Assembly (NCBI GenBank): GCA_002682825.1
Contig: NOKP01000022.1
Location: forward strand, 496,001 to 560,000
Origin: Neonectria sp. B-13
Lineage: Eukaryota > Ascomycota > Sordariomycetes > Hypocreales > Nectriaceae
Reading direction: 5' to 3'
DNA length: 64,000 nt
Below are positions 23,963-34,872 of the stretch, in pieces. The notes beneath the pieces are model-generated. The model did no database searches. It saw only the letters and a list, made by a program, of their open reading frames with translations, and was not told the DNA's origin. Each line of letters starts with the position of its first letter. Within the stretch, counting starts at the first letter, position 1. The translations under genes and the position numbers were made by a program.

Positions 23963-25408
23963 CTAACCTTCAGGAACGATTTCCGTAATGTTACTCTTGG
24001 CGAGTTTCTCCGTTTCATCCAAGACTTCCACCATTCGGGCTCTAGTAGCTGAGTTGCGAGGGTCACCAACCTGAGCCTTGCCCATGTGCTCCATGACCAC
24101 GCAGATCACCGATTCCATCAGGCGCTGGGCTATCTCGCCCGCTACTCCATGCTCGTAGAAGGCCGGCGTCTCGTTCACTTCCAGAAGCCATGGGTTCCCA
24201 GTCGAGTCGATGAGAAAATCCACAGCAAACAACTCGAAGCATTTGTCCAACGGGGTGAATCGGTCAGCCATTGTATGGGCAGTTGCACGGAACAACTCGG
24301 CCGAGATATCGCAAATCTGATCGAAAATGCGCTTCTTCCAGTCTCCAGGGAGCAAGTCATCGGGAGCCGTCCAGAAGTCTCGCATGGATTCCATGCTCAC
24401 GATCTCATCCTCATCTTGGAGCGCGGTGTTTGTGAGAGAAGACGCGAGGCTTGGATTCTTCCACGGCGGTTCGTAATCCTTGATGGCGAGGAGGGCGAGC
24501 ATCTCCCGAAAGACATGGACCTTCAGCCGCCCCACAGAGAGAACATAGGCTCTGGAATGCCATTTTCTCTCCTCTAACAGTGGAACTGAGACGATGTACC
24601 TTTGCGCGACGAATTCACGCATCTGCGCGGAAGGGATGCGCTCATTCTCGTTAATCTCAAAATTCAGAGCGGGAGGTTTCCGTGTCTTGTCGATAGCTCC
24701 ACTGAGCTTCAGGTTTCCAGTAGTAGTGATCAAAGCATCGAGAGAGCTTAGACCGGGGTTCGAAAGGCTCGGAGAGAAGTCATCAGGGTTGCCATCGTAC
24801 GGGTCCTGCTTCTTGTCGAAAACGGGTTCCTCGCTTGCTTCCTGATCTTTGGACAGCTCATCTTCTTCTTCCTCTATGTCAGCAGCAAGCTCGAGATTAC
24901 TCGCAAGCTCCTCCGCTGTACTAAAGATCCGAATGCCAGCGCCGCAGTCAATCAGCGCGGGCTTGAGAATCCACCATTCACGGTCCGCCTCAACTTTCTC
25001 CTCGTTCTCCTCTAAGGAGTACAACAGCGTGAGATCGTCGGCTGCAGTCAGGGCATCATCAAGGTACTCGCTGTAGTCGAGAGACAGACGGACTGTTAGC
25101 GGAACGTGGTTCTTCAGGATACTCTCCGGTCTTTTCGCCGTCCAGTATTCCACAACTCGAGCAAGAAAGTCTTTTCGAGCCAATGCATCACTGTTGGGGT
25201 ATGCGTTGATGAGTGCCGTGTCCGCAGTGTTCAGGACAGCAAAGTACTGATTGAGATTCCACCCGTCACAGAATTGAAAAACGGTCTCGGCGTCGGCTGG
25301 GAAATTGGTGAAGTCGTCGATGAAGATGACGCCCGGCACATGTTTTTGAAGGTATGACTTGATGTGCTCGTCAAGCCAAGGACAAGCCCCTTGTATGAAT
25401 GCATGCAT
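23963..25408 (-). CDS. Tubulin-tyrosine-ligase (TTL) domain protein, Pby1-like
   Basis: A single 481-aa frame with ATG at 25408 (MHAFIQGACPWL). TTL-family ATP-grasp motifs are in order: WWILKPALIDCGAGIRIF near 150, AQRYIVSVPLLEERKWHSRAY around 285-310, and FAVDFLIDSTGNPWLLEVNE near 415. The last carries the metal-binding Asp/Glu-x-Asn of ATP-grasp enzymes. An acidic insert (about 185-240, EEEEDELSKDQ) separates the ATP-grasp halves. The N-terminal 100 residues may correspond to the SurE-like/N-terminal part of the yeast homologue Pby1, but I cannot confirm that domain; the 481-aa length is shorter than a SurE-TTL fusion. The reaction is presumably ATP-dependent amino-acid ligation to a protein; the target is not known. 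It is convergent with the deaminase-like gene. Confidence 0.82.
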   Translation of the reverse strand: MHAFIQGACPWLDEHIKSYLQKHVPGVIFIDDFTNFPADAETVFQFCDGWNLNQYFAVLNTADTALINAYPNSDALARKDFLARVVEYWTAKRPESILKNHVPLTVRLSLDYSEYLDDALTAADDLTLLYSLEENEEKVEADREWWILKPALIDCGAGIRIFSTAEELASNLELAADIEEEEDELSKDQEASEEPVFDKKQDPYDGNPDDFSPSLSNPGLSSLDALITTTGNLKLSGAIDKTRKPPALNFEINENERIPSAQMREFVAQRYIVSVPLLEERKWHSRAYVLSVGRLKVHVFREMLALLAIKDYEPPWKNPSLASSLTNTALQDEDEIVSMESMRDFWTAPDDLLPGDWKKRIFDQICDISAELFRATAHTMADRFTPLDKCFELFAVDFLIDSTGNPWLLEVNETPAFYEHGVAGEIAQRLMESVICVVMEHMGKAQVGDPRNSATRARMVEVLDETEKLAKSNITEIVPEG

Positions 25409-28046
25409 TTTGTTGATTCGCGTCGTTGTCGGTCGTCTTAGCGAGAGTCGTATCCTTCTTCTGGAGGGAGAGTTGCTTGGGGGAGAATGGTGAGATTCAT
25501 AGATCGGGGTTCCATATGGTCGGTAATTTATGGTGGCAACGAGTCAGCAACTGACAGTGAAAGGGCTTTGAGAGCCCTGGTCAAAGAACAAAGAACTCTA
25601 AGGGAGGGTCGGTTCACGGTCTCGTGGACAAACAGACAAAGCAAGAATGACGGTGGTGGCTGCTCCCTTGCTCCGCCGATAGAGAAGCCCAGATGATGGA
25701 TGTTGGATGCCGGGCTGGGCGTTGCGCAAGGTTGCTGACAGACCAGTTTTCTGCACCAGGATTTACGACAGATGGAAGCGCGTCTTGTGAGCATTTTATA
25801 CGACAATTCTGACGGCTTAGGCGGCTGGAAATTCAAAAAGCACAGGAAGCCAACACGCGCCAAGAGCGACCCCAGATTACAATTACCTAACATTGGCCCC
25901 ACAGGCATCCTACCAAGGCGTTCTATTTGACATCTTGTTAATAACACGTAATTTAGTGGTAAAGAAGTTCATGACATTTATTCACCCGACCCCAACGAAT
26001 CCCGACTTTGGGTGTGAATGGCTGCGGAGTTGCTGATCTTCGGTCACATTTAGACCCACAAACGAAAAACGGAAAATTTGAGAAACAGCTAGCTATTTTC
26101 ATATTTGTTGGCCCGGTGACTATTTCCAGGTATGAAGATAGGTGCATGGTTCCAGGAATGGCTCGTTGACGCAGCCAGCAGTCCCTTCCACCGTCAACAT
26201 CAGGATCTTCATTAAGTACAAATACCAAGGGCAGTGGAACAGGCAGAGGACAGCCCAGGGGATGAGGTAGAGGTAGAAGGAGTGAAGCGGTAGCGGTAGG
26301 GTTACTGCCTACATTTGTGGTGGAAGAAGTCATCCTGGCAATTCAGCTAGGTGTGGATTAATAGCTGAGCCGGAAAAAATGTAGTAACTTTCGTGAGTGA
26401 TAGAGAGGTGTTTTTTTATAAGTGATTAGACTGTAGGATGATGTTAGAAGTTAATGAGTCATGACTGCAGTGATATTTGTGGTAATGCTGCAAGGTGTTT
26501 ATTGTGTTCTCTGCTGCTTATAGTAATTTAGATGAGAAGAAGGGAAGATGAAGAATGCAGAGTAAAACTTTCCGAGTACGTGATTTCCACTGCCTGAATA
26601 GTATTCTATTACTGCCCGAATATTAATAGTTACGCCTAGATAATACTTCCGTTTTCGGCTGCGCAAATTAGACGTAACTTAGTTCTTGCTGTCTTGGACT
26701 GGTTAATTTTAGACCTAGATGTTAATGTGGTCTAGGATGTCAGTGAGGAATCCTGGACCTGGGACGGGGACAGGAATTCTGGACCTGGAACTCGGACATG
26801 GAGCCGGCAGAGCAGCTCTGTGCACAGTCGTCCCTCCACTAGTGCAGATGAACCACAAAATGGGACACCGCACGCGCCGCTGAGTAGATAACGGTACTGC
26901 TAATAGAGGAGACTATGCAAAAGGCTCCATTACCTCGTGCCCCGAAATCCCCCGTTCCTCGTCCGGATTCAGGACTGCGCTTTGACTGGATGAGAGTTCC
27001 TTCGGCGGTAAGCTTCGGCTGTAGACAACAAGCATTGGAATATTGCTGCCTTCGCGGTTGAAGGAGCCTCAAGTCTAGCGAAGCACTTTTGCCCTGTCCC
27101 TCAACGCTAACCCAACTACGTCCCTCTCCTTCCCTCTGTTTGAACCTTCCAAAGGTTGATGTTGATAGCTGACACTGCTGGTCTGTAGGATGCCTTGCGG
27201 TGAGGTGGGTTGCATTGACACTAGATGGGGTGTGTTCTGCGGCATGGGCTTGACTCAACTGCTGCTGTGCAGGCACCCTTCCATAGAGGTCACCGGGCGA
27301 GGTTGACCCTGATTCTGAAGTTCGTGCGGCGGCCGTATTCCTGACCTCGTTGCCACTTCAGTGCCTCCGCCCGCCACACAAGCTGTGGGAATATGTTACC
27401 AGCCTTCGGGTGTGGCGGTTCACTACCTCTCGAGAGAAGGATTCAGGGCCGACGAACACCCGCAGGCAGAAGGGCTTGCAATCGTGGAGTTCGCCGAGTG
27501 AAGCAACAAGGCCTCGTATCCTGCGACGAATAGGTGGGAATACGTGACGAAAGAAACATCGCAAGAGGCTGACTGAGACTTCTTTGCCCGTTCCATAGCT
27601 ACTACGACGTATTCTTCCGCAGGAAAGAATGGCCCGGAGGCTGTTGCGAAGGTCCTATGATGCCCGGACACGCAAGCCCAAGATGAGTATCCTCCGACCC
27701 AGCCGGTTCCTGTCACTCATGGGGGACCCAACACTCCTTGTGTCTACCTAGAACTGTTGCAAAATGAGTCAAGGCCGATTTATTTACGTCTTTGTCTAAA
27801 CCATTCCCCTAATTTCTAGTCGCCTCTATACTCCTCTCTCTCTTCTGTCTAGCTCCTTTTTTGTCGTTGCTATTGACAACATACAGGTACCAGCTCCTCT
27901 ATGTGTGCCATCTTGTTGAGATTGGAGGTTCATCACTCTTTGTGTCCTGGAGCTGCGCTTGAGAACGGGATTGTTGGTTGGTTGGGCGGGTAAGCCAGTT
28001 CGATACCCTTGACAGCTGACTAACAAACCGGCGGCCCACTGCATCA
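25409..28046. other. Gene-free stretch with AT-rich core
   Basis: About 2.6 kb. A minus-strand open frame around 25950-26330 is proline/leucine low complexity without a domain, and I do not accept it. 26340-26720 is AT- and TpA-rich, as expected for decayed repeat DNA. 27000-27900 has scattered short frames only. The right end is 3' flank of GMP synthase. Confidence 0.45.
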
Positions 28047-31000
28047 CTACTCCAGTTCAATGGTACCAGGTGGCTTTGAAGATCTGCCAAGTGTTAGCAA
28101 GCACTCTCAAAATCAGGAGGGAAAGGGGGCTTACAAGTCATATGTGACTCGGGAAACTCCATCCACCTCATTGACAATCCTGCGGGCAATGGCCTTGAGC
28201 AAAGCGAATTTGAACTCGTACGGCTCGGCACTCATAAAGTCACTGGTTGTGACAGCGCGAAGGCTATGAATGAGATTAGAATCGACCTAGTTGAGGCTGA
28301 AGGTTGCAGTGTGCAATGACTTACATGATGATGTACCCATAGACACGGGTGTCCCCCTGGACGCCGACAGCTATAAGAAAAAGCCAGTTAGCAACGTTGA
28401 GACATGATAGTATCTTAACTGGCATATCTCTGGCATACATACCCTTGTTTGTATCCAAACCAGCGTAGGCCTGAGACATCTATTGTGCGGGATTAGCTGA
28501 TGCTCGAACTATTGATGCCATACAGACTTACCTCGTTGTAGATACCAGCTTCCCTGATCATGGAAATGAAGATGTGGTCGGCTTTCCTTGCGATTTCAAC
28601 CCGTTCGACTGTTACCTCTCCAAGAATGCGTACTCCGATGCCGGGCCTGCGTAATTCATGAAATTAACCCAGCGTGTTCTCATAACTTGACATGTTGCCG
28701 GGAGCGTGCCTTGCTTTAGGCGTACTTCTGGCAACAGCCGAATTCATAGTCAAGACTTACCCGGGGTAGGGGTGCCTGCCCACGAGATCTTCGTGAATTT
28801 GTAGGCGTCGGCCAAGACTTCGAACCTCGTCTTTGAATAATTCTCTGAGGGGTTCAAGCAGCTAAAACATGGTCAGTCTTTTTCTCCTCCCTTTTCTCCT
28901 CCTTTTTCTCCTCCTTTTTCTCCTCCTTTTTCTTCTCCTTTTTTTTAAATTTTTTTTTTTACCCTCCCCCCCTCTCTCCCCTGGCCGCAACAAGGACGGG
29001 AGGAGGGAGGGACGGAACATCTTAGACTGCTCGGGTGGGTGCTGATGGCTTGAAAAGATAGGGGGAGTGGGAGTGTGCTTGGAATGGAGAAGTGTCAACT
29101 TACCCGCAGGCCTTGCTGTTATCGTCAAGGTCAGTTAAAATACGGAACGTATTATAATGAAGAGGGTTTAGCTTACGCCATCCATCATGCGCTATACCTT
29201 AGTTAGTAAAATATTGGACGTGGAAACGAAAACCGAGGGTCGTTGTGCAGACGGTGTTAAAGGGGCTCGAAGACCGACTAGCTACTAGCCGCCCTTCGCC
29301 AAGCTCCGAAGGAAAACAAAGGGAGAAGGAGAGACTTGCCTTGGGTAAACCCCCGACGTTGTGATGGGCTGCGATCAGAGTCAGTAACTGCAGACCTTGA
29401 TGTCCACCATAATTACTTACTCTTAATGGTGGCTGAAGGGCCCTTGAAGCTCAGCGACTCGATGCTACACACGGTCAGCTTTTTCCTGGCGGCAAACCAC
29501 TATACTTACACGTCCGGGTAAAGCTGCATCATGGTTAGTTACGGTCAATCCATGCATTTACATATCAATGGGTCAAGAACTGGGAGAGCATACCGTTCCC
29601 TGAAGGAACCAAGAAACCTTTCCAGCGTTAGGGGTGTTCTCGGCTTCATTCTCGATCCTGATGGCTTCTTTTTCGAACAAGTCGATCTATGATCAAGTTA
29701 GCACTACCCAAGTGATAAGGCTGAGGGCAAGATTTCGAGATCGAGAACATACGAAAGTTTCTCCAATAATCTTGCGCTTTTTCTCTGGCTCCCTAATGCC
29801 CTTGAGGCGACTGAGGAAAAGGTCGGCGGCATCAACCACCGTAAGGTTAATCTCGAGATGTTTTTGAAGCGACTCCTTTACCTGTTCGCACTCGTTGAGA
29901 CGCATCAATCCTACCACATATTAGCGTCGGTCAGACTCGCGCACGTGCAAGGCTCAGGCCATACCATTGTTGATGAGGACAGCGTGAAATCGGCTACCTA
30001 GATATATGTTAGTTTTGATATACATACTTGGTATAGTTATTAGAGTCGTACCAATTGCTTCCTTCATAAGCTTGGCTGCCACTGTACTGTCGACGCCACC
30101 GGAAACAGCTCCAATGACTTGGGCTTTATCGCCAACAAGCTTTCTGATTCGAGTAATCTCCTGCTTGATGAAGTCGCTCATTACCCAGTTGGGTTGCGCT
30201 CCGCAAATGTCGACACTGAAGTTGCGTAAGACCTCGGTTCCACGGGGAGTCTGTTAGTTGTATTATATTAGTGAAGTGACAAGGTGCGAGAAAGACAGAG
30301 AGGGGCTGCTGTGCATACGTGTTCAAGCTCGGGGTGAAATTGTACACCTGTTGGCATCACAAGTTGGTTAGCAGGTACAGAGTTGGTGATGTCAGAGGGC
30401 CGTATGCAACGTAAATCAAAAGGGAAAGAAGAGGAAAAGGAGCGAAATAAGGAAGAGGGGCAAGGAACGTACCGAAAATGGGCTTTGTCTGGTGGGCAAT
30501 ACCAGCAAACTCAGAGTTAGCCGTCTTAGCCACAACCACAAAGTCCTCAGGCAGGCGGACGAGCTTGTCGAAGTGACTCATATAAGCTATCCGAGAGTTA
30601 GAATCAATAAAATACAGGAGTGCTTCATGTGGGAGGAAACTCACCGTGCATAGTCTCCCCCAAGCCAGCGAAGAGACGGTCGACATGGCTGCCAAGCTTA
30701 TGAATAATAACGTCAGTTTCGCCGTATTCTACTCAGCCAAGTGGTTAGTAAATGTATAGTACATAGGGGTTTCATGAACAAATGCAAACCTCGAGTCGTT
30801 CCGCGAGCAACGTTCTCAGAGTTAGTCTGCCAAGCAATTTCCTATACACAGTTAGTCACAGAAGGATAAAATGAGATAAAAAACAGCAAAACTTGCCTGG
30901 CAACCATAGCTAGATTCGCGGCATTAGTACTACACCATAATAGGGCTCAAATGAAATCATACCAGATACCACTATAAATCCGTGTTAGTAGGAGTACATT

Positions 31001-31515
31001 TCTCAAAACAAGGGGCTTCAAGACACTCACAGAAGAGGAACACCAAGCTCAAAGACAGCAGGATCGACATCTTTCATGAATCAGCACGACTTATAGGCCA
31101 CATGTGGGGAAGAAAAATCTCACGGGGCGAGCCTTCGTCGTAAACGGAGGAGGGTCCTATTGAGTTTGTTAGAATCAAAGACGGAGGGAGGGGCCCAGAT
31201 GGATTCTTGCCTCCGGATAAGATGATGCCCTTGGGCTTCCAGGTTAGGTCGGCGAGCTTGGTGGTGCATGGCAGCATCTCAGCGTACACACTGAGGGCCC
31301 GCAGGCGTCGGAGTATGAGATGGCTGGTTTGGCTGCCAAAGTCCAACACCAAGATTGTCTGTAACAAAACATGTCAGTTCTGCACGTGCGCGGCTCGTGG
31401 GAGACTGGGGTGCGGGCTGTTGGCGCTGCCGGGGTAGAGCAAAAAGGCCGAAACCTTAAGATTTACACACGTCGAAGTTGTTGTGAGGCGCCTCCGCATC
31501 AATATCGGTAGTCAT
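28047..31515 (-). CDS. GUA1: GMP synthase (glutamine-hydrolysing), 25 exons
   Basis: The exons join to exactly 543 codons (542 aa), the normal length of fungal GMP synthase: 31515-31471, 31358-31211, 31156-31124, 31070-31031, 30971-30963, 30909-30897, 30841-30790, 30728-30645, 30586-30473, 30347-30319, 30250-30052, 29997-29965, 29910-29753, 29686-29594, 29523-29510, 29464-29421, 29368-29340, 29191-29177, 29115-29104, 28861-28761, 28646-28532, 28479-28443, 28370-28325, 28263-28135, 28083-28047. The enzyme converts XMP to GMP with ATP and glutamine in the cytosol. The amidotransferase triad is C92 (GICYGCQ) with H184 and E186 (FHPE). The ATP pyrophosphatase P-loop SGGVDST is at 239-245. The C-terminal dimerisation part ends [11 protein letters not shown]. 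Every junction keeps frame and family sequence. Five exons are 9-15 nt, and three introns begin with GC. Confidence 0.93.
28862..29103 (-). other. Long GMP synthase intron with purine-rich repeat
   Basis: At 242 bp this intron is several times longer than its neighbours. On the coding strand it carries AAAGGAGGAG repeats and an A-run (about 28876-28962). The acceptor is GTTTTAG, before LLEPLRELF. Confidence 0.8.
28876..28962. repeat. CTCCTCCTTTTT polypyrimidine/polypurine repeat
   Basis: About six imperfect units of TTTTTCTCCTCC are followed by a poly-T run, all inside one intron of GMP synthase. Confidence 0.9.
29192..29339 (-). other. GC-AG intron of GMP synthase (intron 17)
   Basis: The donor is AAG|GCAAGT and the acceptor GGTATAG, leading into a 15-nt exon that encodes R-M-M-D-G. 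Confidence 0.78.
30842..30896 (-). other. GC-AG intron of GMP synthase (intron 6)
   Basis: The donor is CAG|GCAAGT and the acceptor TATAG. A GT donor elsewhere would break the frame between YGCQ and EIAWQ. Confidence 0.8.
30963..30971 (-). other. 9-nt microexon of GMP synthase
   Basis: TGGTATCTG lies between TTTATAG and GTATGA. It supplies most of L-G-I-C, and its last two bases begin the codon of the nucleophile Cys92. Without it the glutaminase active site would be lost. Confidence 0.85.
31157..31210 (-). other. GC-AG intron of GMP synthase (intron 2)
   Basis: The donor is GGAG|GCAAGA and the acceptor AATAG. It joins [12 protein letters not shown] exactly as in the enzyme family. Confidence 0.78.
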
Positions 31516-31628
31516 CTTGTCTCTGATTGCTGCAGCGCAAGGATGGGATCTTGATTGATGAGTGTTTGTTGCTGAGAATTTTTTTCCCAAACCGCCCCTC
31601 TAGCTTATCTCAAGGTGCTGCTGCGTGT

Positions 31629-31648
31629 CACGTGTCACGTGTCACGCG
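31629..31648. promoter_or_regulatory. Tandem TCACGTG E-box array upstream of GMP synthase
   Basis: Two perfect CACGTG hexamers (31629-31634 and 31636-31641) and a CACGCG variant (31643-31648) are spaced exactly 7 bp apart, about 114 bp upstream of the GMP synthase ATG. They lie in a 191-bp interval before the next plus-strand ATG. This is compatible with bHLH factor binding; the regulator is unknown. Confidence 0.5.
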
Positions 31649-31706
31649 CTTGCCAAGCCCTCTTGGAACTCAATTTCTTCTCACCACAGCAGCGCACCGT
31701 TCCGAT

Positions 31707-33454
31707 ATGACTTCAACTTCTACACCCGTCTATAATTGCGTCTATATACACGGCGACGATATCCCTAACACTCTCAAAGGGGGCATTCCGCTCCCAGACG
31801 GCGGAGGTCGACCCGCGTAGACCTTCCAACCACTTCCGAGTACCTCGAAGACTTCGCCAAGGTCAACGACGAGCGGGTGCAGTTGCGCCGCGGTATGCCT
31901 ATAGTGACTTCCTATGAAATTGCCTGCACAGGCGTCAAAGTACGGCTCAAGCAGCACAACTGTCCGTGGAAGGGTTTCGCCACTTGCCAACCAGAGGAGG
32001 GCTGGACGATTAACCTCAGCACTCAAGGCATAGCTGAATAAAGTGCAGGAAGAAGGGACAGCCTGCGAGGCTAATTTGAAGACCTTTCGCACACCTGCAT
32101 TCTCCCGGCGCTCCTATCCTCCTGAACGCAAGCTTGTTGTCGCCCACCTCATGGACCAGCTTCGACTATGAGTCAGAATGGCAAGCGGCGTAGGAAGGAG
32201 GCAAAACCCCCGATCTTATTCCGGTACCATGCTTCACGAAGGAAATGCTAGCGGCATTTATTAGCCATGTCCGGTGGTGGCCGCGCCTGGTCGGCCCAAG
32301 CGATACGATGCCACATGGCTGCTGGAGAATGTCGGTAGTCGGTTTATATACGACGCAAGCCATGACTCGCTGATGCCTAGGGCCGCTCTGGCGCACCAGG
32401 GTCTAACACAAGACGACATGGGTTGCGGAGACAATGTATGGCAGAGCGTCTCCGCGGGAGCGGGGCGTCGAGAGTTCCAGCCCCGGTCGCTAATCTCATG
32501 CGCGCCCGTTACATAGTATACCTTGACCGGCTTTTCATCTATCACCACTCCGATCACGACTGATTCTCATGATGGACTCGTAGCAGTGCGTCGCGATGAG
32601 ATTTAGCAGGCATTATCATCACTGCCAACCGATTTTGTCAAGCGACTTTACTGCAAGACTCTGTGGGATGTCGATCAAATCATCTTTACGATGGCCACTC
32701 GTCCATATGGCAACGAACGGGAGGCCTTCATCCGTGATTGGGAATGGACTATGTCTTGAATGGAAGATGATGATACATCCCTAGGCCAAGAAATTCTCAA
32801 CCAGGGAAAAGAGAAACCACCTGGAGCAACCTGGATTGCGCGACGGACTCGACCTGCCTCCTCCTGCTTGATCGAGCATGACCTGGGGGGGCACCCTGAA
32901 CTCATGAATGCGCTATCGGAAGTCTGGTCTGGTTCTAGGTCATTCATGAAGTTTACTAAGTCTTTAATCCTGAAACTACTTGACTATGGCGGCAGAACTC
33001 AATCCTTCCACAATTAGGATATTTTGTCCATTATTGACGTCGTCTCGTTGCTCCCAGGACACGCCATCCATGCACGACCCCCACAGCGCTATACAAGATC
33101 ACTGAAGCCATGAAACTTCAGCATGCCGACGCATCATTGGTTCTATTGTCCTTGTTAGGAGCGGTGGAGCGCGGGGAGAAGCCAATTCACCCTGGAGAAC
33201 AACTGGATACATATTTCACACTTGGCACAGGAGAGGCTACGAAAACAGTTTATCTCCTTCCACCACCATTCGAGTCCCTCGAAACACTCACCATCTGTTA
33301 CATCACTCCATCCTACTGCAGCACCCTCCTACTGGGCAGAAATGACACTTTACCATCGCCTGGGAGGAAACTCACTCGCCTCATCAACTCGGTTCCCTCT
33401 TGGCCCCCTGACTTCTGTTGGCATGGTTTCCATCACCCTCTGATGCCCGGTTAA
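31707..33454 (+). pseudogene. Decayed protein-coding region, family not recognised
   Basis: Coding-like stretches appear on the plus strand in shifting frames separated by stops. MTSTSTPVYNCVYIHG runs from 31707 to 31820. Another frame (31808-32041) reads STRVDLPTTSEYLEDF... with about 77 open codons. Then 32274-32516 is open (YDATWLLENVGSRFIYD), and about 32519-33010 alternates between open segments and stops (TDFVKRLYCKTLWDVDQI). 33110-33454 is open again. Simple intron models do not repair all of these breaks. I could not assign a family. It could be a recently inactivated gene, a mis-modelled intron-rich gene, or chance. Confidence 0.3.
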
Positions 33455-34571
33455 AGTGCATATGTGCCTTGGATTTGATGGCAGGAACTCGTTTGGGGTC
33501 CGAAGATAAAAGAACCGCCATCAGCCCTGACCGTCGTGTATTGGAGACCCCTGGCAACTCTTTACTATTTATATGCCCATAAGTATAACAACAGCCTCAG
33601 CTAAGGTGCCTAAGGGCCAGCCAGACCTTTCAGTTGTTAGTCTCTTCGCTTCTGATACCCACTATGGACATCGACCTGTCGTCGACGCATAGATATATAG
33701 CCCAACACTATATATGTTTTATCCGGCTGTCTTAATGGTAGAGTGCAATTGAAAATACTTTGTCACTGTTGGAGATCATCATCGTCTTTGATCCGAGAAA
33801 AGCCAATGACGGTCCAACTTAAACGTTGATTCAGCGCATCGGCAATTGGCTTCTGCAACGTTCTGGTAGAAGTCGAAGCTGCCTATTGAAATTTCAAATC
33901 ATTCAAAAGACGCTCGTTAGCAATAGTCTAGTCCTCTACCTCGCCAGAGGTCTCTTTGTGTGGGTAAATCTCCAGTTAGCCCGCTTTGGTGGCTTAACTC
34001 GGGTCAAGATGGATGGGCGGATTGACCCTCACCAGTGACATAATGACGTTTGCCTTGGACCAATCCAGGGGGGCATTGGCGCCCGAGCTCCGTAGGTACC
34101 AGCCAAAGGTCAACGCTGACGATGACACAGCAGGGAGGGAACGCGTCTGGCGACTCGGGAAGCTTCGGCATCAGCTGCAAATGCGCGTCGTCAACTCGCA
34201 TATTTGACTTTGGCATGTCACAGCAGGCACAGTATCAAAACAACTGTGTTCAGTGGCTGACATGGAATTTTACGGGGCAAATGAGTATCGGAACGCCACC
34301 ATGCACTGTGGTGTGAGGAGCTCGTGATGGTTGTCGAGCACTTCCAATTGAGCCCTGCCGATCGTTGACCATGACGTGTGGCTAGCATCACCCCCATCAC
34401 GAGGTCGCGAGGGATGACATCAAACGTTGCAATATTGTTAACGCCATTGTATATGAAGCCCAACCCCGCTCTGAGACATACGGTTCTTCTCTTTCATCAA
34501 ATCTTCCAATTCTCGAGAACCAAGAACAAAGAAACCTACGTCAAATCATCATCAATCTTCCGGCCGCAAAC
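33455..34571. other. Intergenic: upstream of small hydrophilic protein gene
   Basis: About 1.1 kb of mixed composition. No gene is recognised. The last 150 bp before 34572 are pyrimidine-rich (CTTCTCTTTCATC), like a fungal 5' leader. Confidence 0.45.
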
Positions 34572-34872
34572 ATGACTTCGAAGGTACATCTTCACAACCC
34601 AACCGGTATCACCGACGAAGCGGCCATCGAAGGCCACGACCTCATTCACAACGCCGAGGTCGAGGAACAGAAGGTTGGCGCACATCCACACCCGAGACTC
34701 GACACCAGGCACACTGACAAGGCATTTATAGCTTCATGGCAAGTCGGCCATGACCGAAGCGGACCCTGAGCCTCAGCAGAGGTCTGATCTAGGCGATACC
34801 TCCCAAAAGGATTCGAAGAAGGGGGAGTCGGCATTGGATAAGGTCAAGGAAGCCTTGCATATGAAGAAATGA
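34572..34872 (+). CDS. Small hydrophilic protein, unknown function
   Basis: Two exons, 34572-34673 and 34732-34872, flank a 58-bp intron (GTTGGC...TTATAG) and give 80 aa. The start is MTSKVHLHNP. After the junction EEQK-LHGKSAM the protein is rich in Glu, Asp, Lys, Ser and Gln, and ends LDKVKEALHMKK. It has no signal peptide and no hydrophobic segment, so a soluble cytosolic or nuclear protein is expected. Small charged proteins with this kind of amphipathic C-terminus are common and widely conserved in ascomycetes, often stress- or starvation-induced. No function is claimed. Without the splice, the first frame ends after 65 codons and loses the conserved-looking C-terminus. A pyrimidine-rich leader precedes the ATG. 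Confidence 0.55.

Noticed and set aside
25953..26333. 126-codon minus-strand frame (MTSSTTNVGSNPTATAS...)
   Set aside because: Low-complexity Pro/Leu content and no recognisable domain or neighbouring exon.
26839..27276. 145-codon minus-strand frame
   Set aside because: Composition looks random and no motif is present.
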